NCBI GenBank assembly: GCA_002382495.1
Contig: DFXW01000037.1
Span: forward strand, 1-23,802
DNA length: 23,802 nt
Direction: 5' to 3'
DNA from: Flavobacterium sp. UBA4098
Lineage (GTDB): Bacteria; Bacteroidota; Bacteroidia; Flavobacteriales; Flavobacteriaceae
Below the pieces are notes generated by a model. That model saw only the letters and a program-made list of their open reading frames with translations, ran no database searches and had not been told where the DNA came from. Shown here one piece after another: positions 22,787 through 23,802 of this stretch. The position numbers were made by a program, and so were the translations under genes. Positions within the stretch are counted from its first letter, which is position 1, and each line of letters opens with the position of its first letter.

Positions 22787-22827
22787 TCAAATATAGTAAA
22801 AAAAGAAAATATGGAAATAGTCTGACT
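22787..22827 (-). promoter_or_regulatory. Repeated promoter module, copy B (before the 54-residue gene)
   Basis: Forty-one bases near-identical to copy A at 20237-20276, in the same orientation. It ends with TATATTTG on the minus strand, and the ATG is 33 bases past the end of the shared sequence. Confidence 0.65.
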
Positions 22828-22888
22828 TACCATTGAATCTTTTAAATCTATATTTTCTTAATACTCCTTTTTTTAAATTATAATTAAA

Positions 22889-22917
22889 AAAGGCGTTCAA
22901 AATTATTGAACGCCTTT
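22889..22917 (-). terminator. Terminator of the repeat-containing minus-strand gene
   Basis: A 12-bp perfect stem (22906-22917 with 22889-22900) has a 5-base loop. Reading the minus strand, a T-run follows. It begins 20 bases after the stop at 22937. Confidence 0.9.
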
Positions 22918-22936
22918 AAATGTTGAAGTTAAGGGA

Positions 22937-23802
22937 TTACTTTCTTAGTCTTGAATTCATTTTGGATTGGTATTCTTCCATTTTTTTATTGAAGATTTCC
23001 ATTTGCTCTTCAAATGCTTTTATTTGGGGTTCCATTTGTTTATTGAATTTATCCATTTGCTCGTCAAATGCTTTTATTTGAGGTTCCATAGCTTCCATTT
23101 TTTTATTAAAATCTTCCATTTTTCTTTCGAATTCCTTCCATTCTTTTTCGTTACCACTTTTAGGATTTCCTTTAGGAGCTCTGGGAGCTTTTGGGAAAAC
23201 TAATGATTTAGGAGTCTTTAAAGTAAATGTAGGTGGAGTGGGTGGAGTAGGCGGAGTTAAGTATTCAATATCCGTCAATTCATTAATTGTCTTTGTAACC
23301 ATTCTAATTTCCCCATTAGATTTACCTTTTTTCACATCAATTGATTTGATAGTTTTAGGATTGATTTTATACATTTCGTCTTTAGAAATTACTTTATTAT
23401 CAAGTAGAATTTCAGGGTCATCATTTACAAAATTAGAACTAGCTACAATTCTAATTTCCCCATTTGATTTTCCTTTTTTTACATCAACTGATTTAATTGT
23501 ACTAGCAACTATTTTTTCCATTTCGTCTTTAGAAATCTTCTTATCATTAAGGTAAATTATTGTTTCATTATCATTTGAAGCCGGCGAATTACTTTTAACA
23601 GCGGTAATTTTTACATCATTGTTTGAATCGGAGCGATTTACAATAAAAACTCTATCTTGTTTTAATTTTGCAGTATCTGTAGTATCTATTTCACTAGCTA
23701 TTAATGAAGCTCTGGCTACATTAGACATCTCTTTAAAACCAATACTGGTTTTATTATATTCATCTTTTTCATTATAAATTTCTATAGTTTTTATAGGCTC
23801 GT
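22937..23802 (-). CDS. C-terminal part of a repeat and coiled-coil protein, possibly BlaR1-like (M56); 5' end outside the window
   Basis: The frame stays open past the ATG at 23726-23728 to the window edge (EPIKTIEIYNEKDEYNKT...), so the gene is longer than 288 codons and its N-terminus is missing. Visible from the N-terminal side are two 49-residue repeats containing hhhLDNKxISKDEMxKIxxxTIKSxDVKKGKSNGEIR (DNA about 23301-23447 and 23448-23594), a PPTPPTPP linker, and a Lys/Glu-rich coiled coil. The coiled coil repeats MEPQIKAFxEQM and ends NSRLRK. The repeats resemble the TonB-plug-like LDGkxIskeemxxIxpxxIxSIxVlKG motif. In Bacteroidota this motif occurs in TonB-dependent receptors and in the tails of M56/BlaR1-like proteins; the latter is my best guess but no protease part is visible. 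Confidence 0.7.
   Translation of the reverse strand, partial: EPIKTIEIYNEKDEYNKTSIGFKEMSNVARASLIASEIDTTDTAKLKQDRVFIVNRSDSNNDVKITAVKSNSPASNDNETIIYLNDKKISKDEMEKIVASTIKSVDVKKGKSNGEIRIVASSNFVNDDPEILLDNKVISKDEMYKINPKTIKSIDVKKGKSNGEIRMVTKTINELTDIEYLTPPTPPTPPTFTLKTPKSLVFPKAPRAPKGNPKSGNEKEWKEFERKMEDFNKKMEAMEPQIKAFDEQMDKFNKQMEPQIKAFEEQMEIFNKKMEEYQSKMNSRLRK

Noticed and set aside
22967..23555. Phe- and Ile-rich plus-strand frames opposite the repeat-containing gene
   Set aside because: Their low-complexity repeats simply mirror the Lys/Glu repeats on the minus strand, which has a proper stop and terminator.

Overview
The window looks like a chromosomal stretch from a Bacteroidota bacterium of the class Flavobacteriia, most like Flavobacterium. 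The reasons are low GC, no convincing Shine-Dalgarno sites before starts, several Bacteroidota-type promoter boxes (TAnnTTTG, once with a TTTG box 19 bp upstream), and family content typical of the phylum (DUF3098, DUF4271, DUF4296, DUF2723/GT117). Family assignments come from reading the protein sequences; no database search was run.

Layout. 1-1497 is the 3' part of a secreted protein gene whose start lies outside the window. 1498-3003 is a decayed stretch: degenerate repeats, a tandem pair of DoxX-like membrane proteins, and what looks like a stop-interrupted gene remnant just upstream of them. 2961-4380 holds pyrH-frr (UMP kinase, ribosome recycling factor) with a promoter box and terminator. 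4508-7765 has a thioredoxin-fold gene convergent with, and overlapping, an ftsX-DUF3098-uppP-truB run (cell division, undecaprenyl phosphate recycling, tRNA pseudouridylation). 7962-10838 is leuS, followed by a two-way terminator and a convergent Lrp/AsnC regulator. 11501-15659 holds hemD and DUF4271 on the minus strand, divergent from a plus-strand run of polyprenol-phosphate mannose synthase, dihydroorotase and a DUF4296 lipoprotein. 15681-18962 is a GT117/DUF2723 membrane glycosyltransferase. The mannosyl donor synthase and the GT-C-like enzyme lie close together and could serve one extracytoplasmic glycosylation route; that link is an inference.

19189-19259 is tRNA-Gln(UUG) with an excellent promoter and a terminator. 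After it the character changes. 19317-22936 is an AT-rich accessory segment with short, poorly conserved genes on both strands: a 56-aa excisionase-like HTH protein, a DUF805 protein with a coupled 30-aa membrane microprotein, a secreted protein with two retropepsin-like DTG motifs and a PDZ-like end, a two-TM protein of unknown family bounded by hairpin or inverted-repeat sequences, and a 54-aa membrane protein. A near-identical 40-41 bp sequence carrying a promoter-like box precedes both the DUF805 gene and the 54-aa gene. It suggests a reused or mobile promoter module and supports an unusual ATT start for DUF805. The window ends inside a minus-strand gene whose C-terminal part has two 49-residue repeats of TonB-plug-like sequence, a Pro/Thr linker and a charged coiled coil, perhaps the tail of a BlaR1-like (M56) protein.

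The left four fifths is mostly ordinary housekeeping sequence. The best candidates for something new are the accessory segment after the tRNA, its repeated promoter module and its cassette-like gene boundaries.
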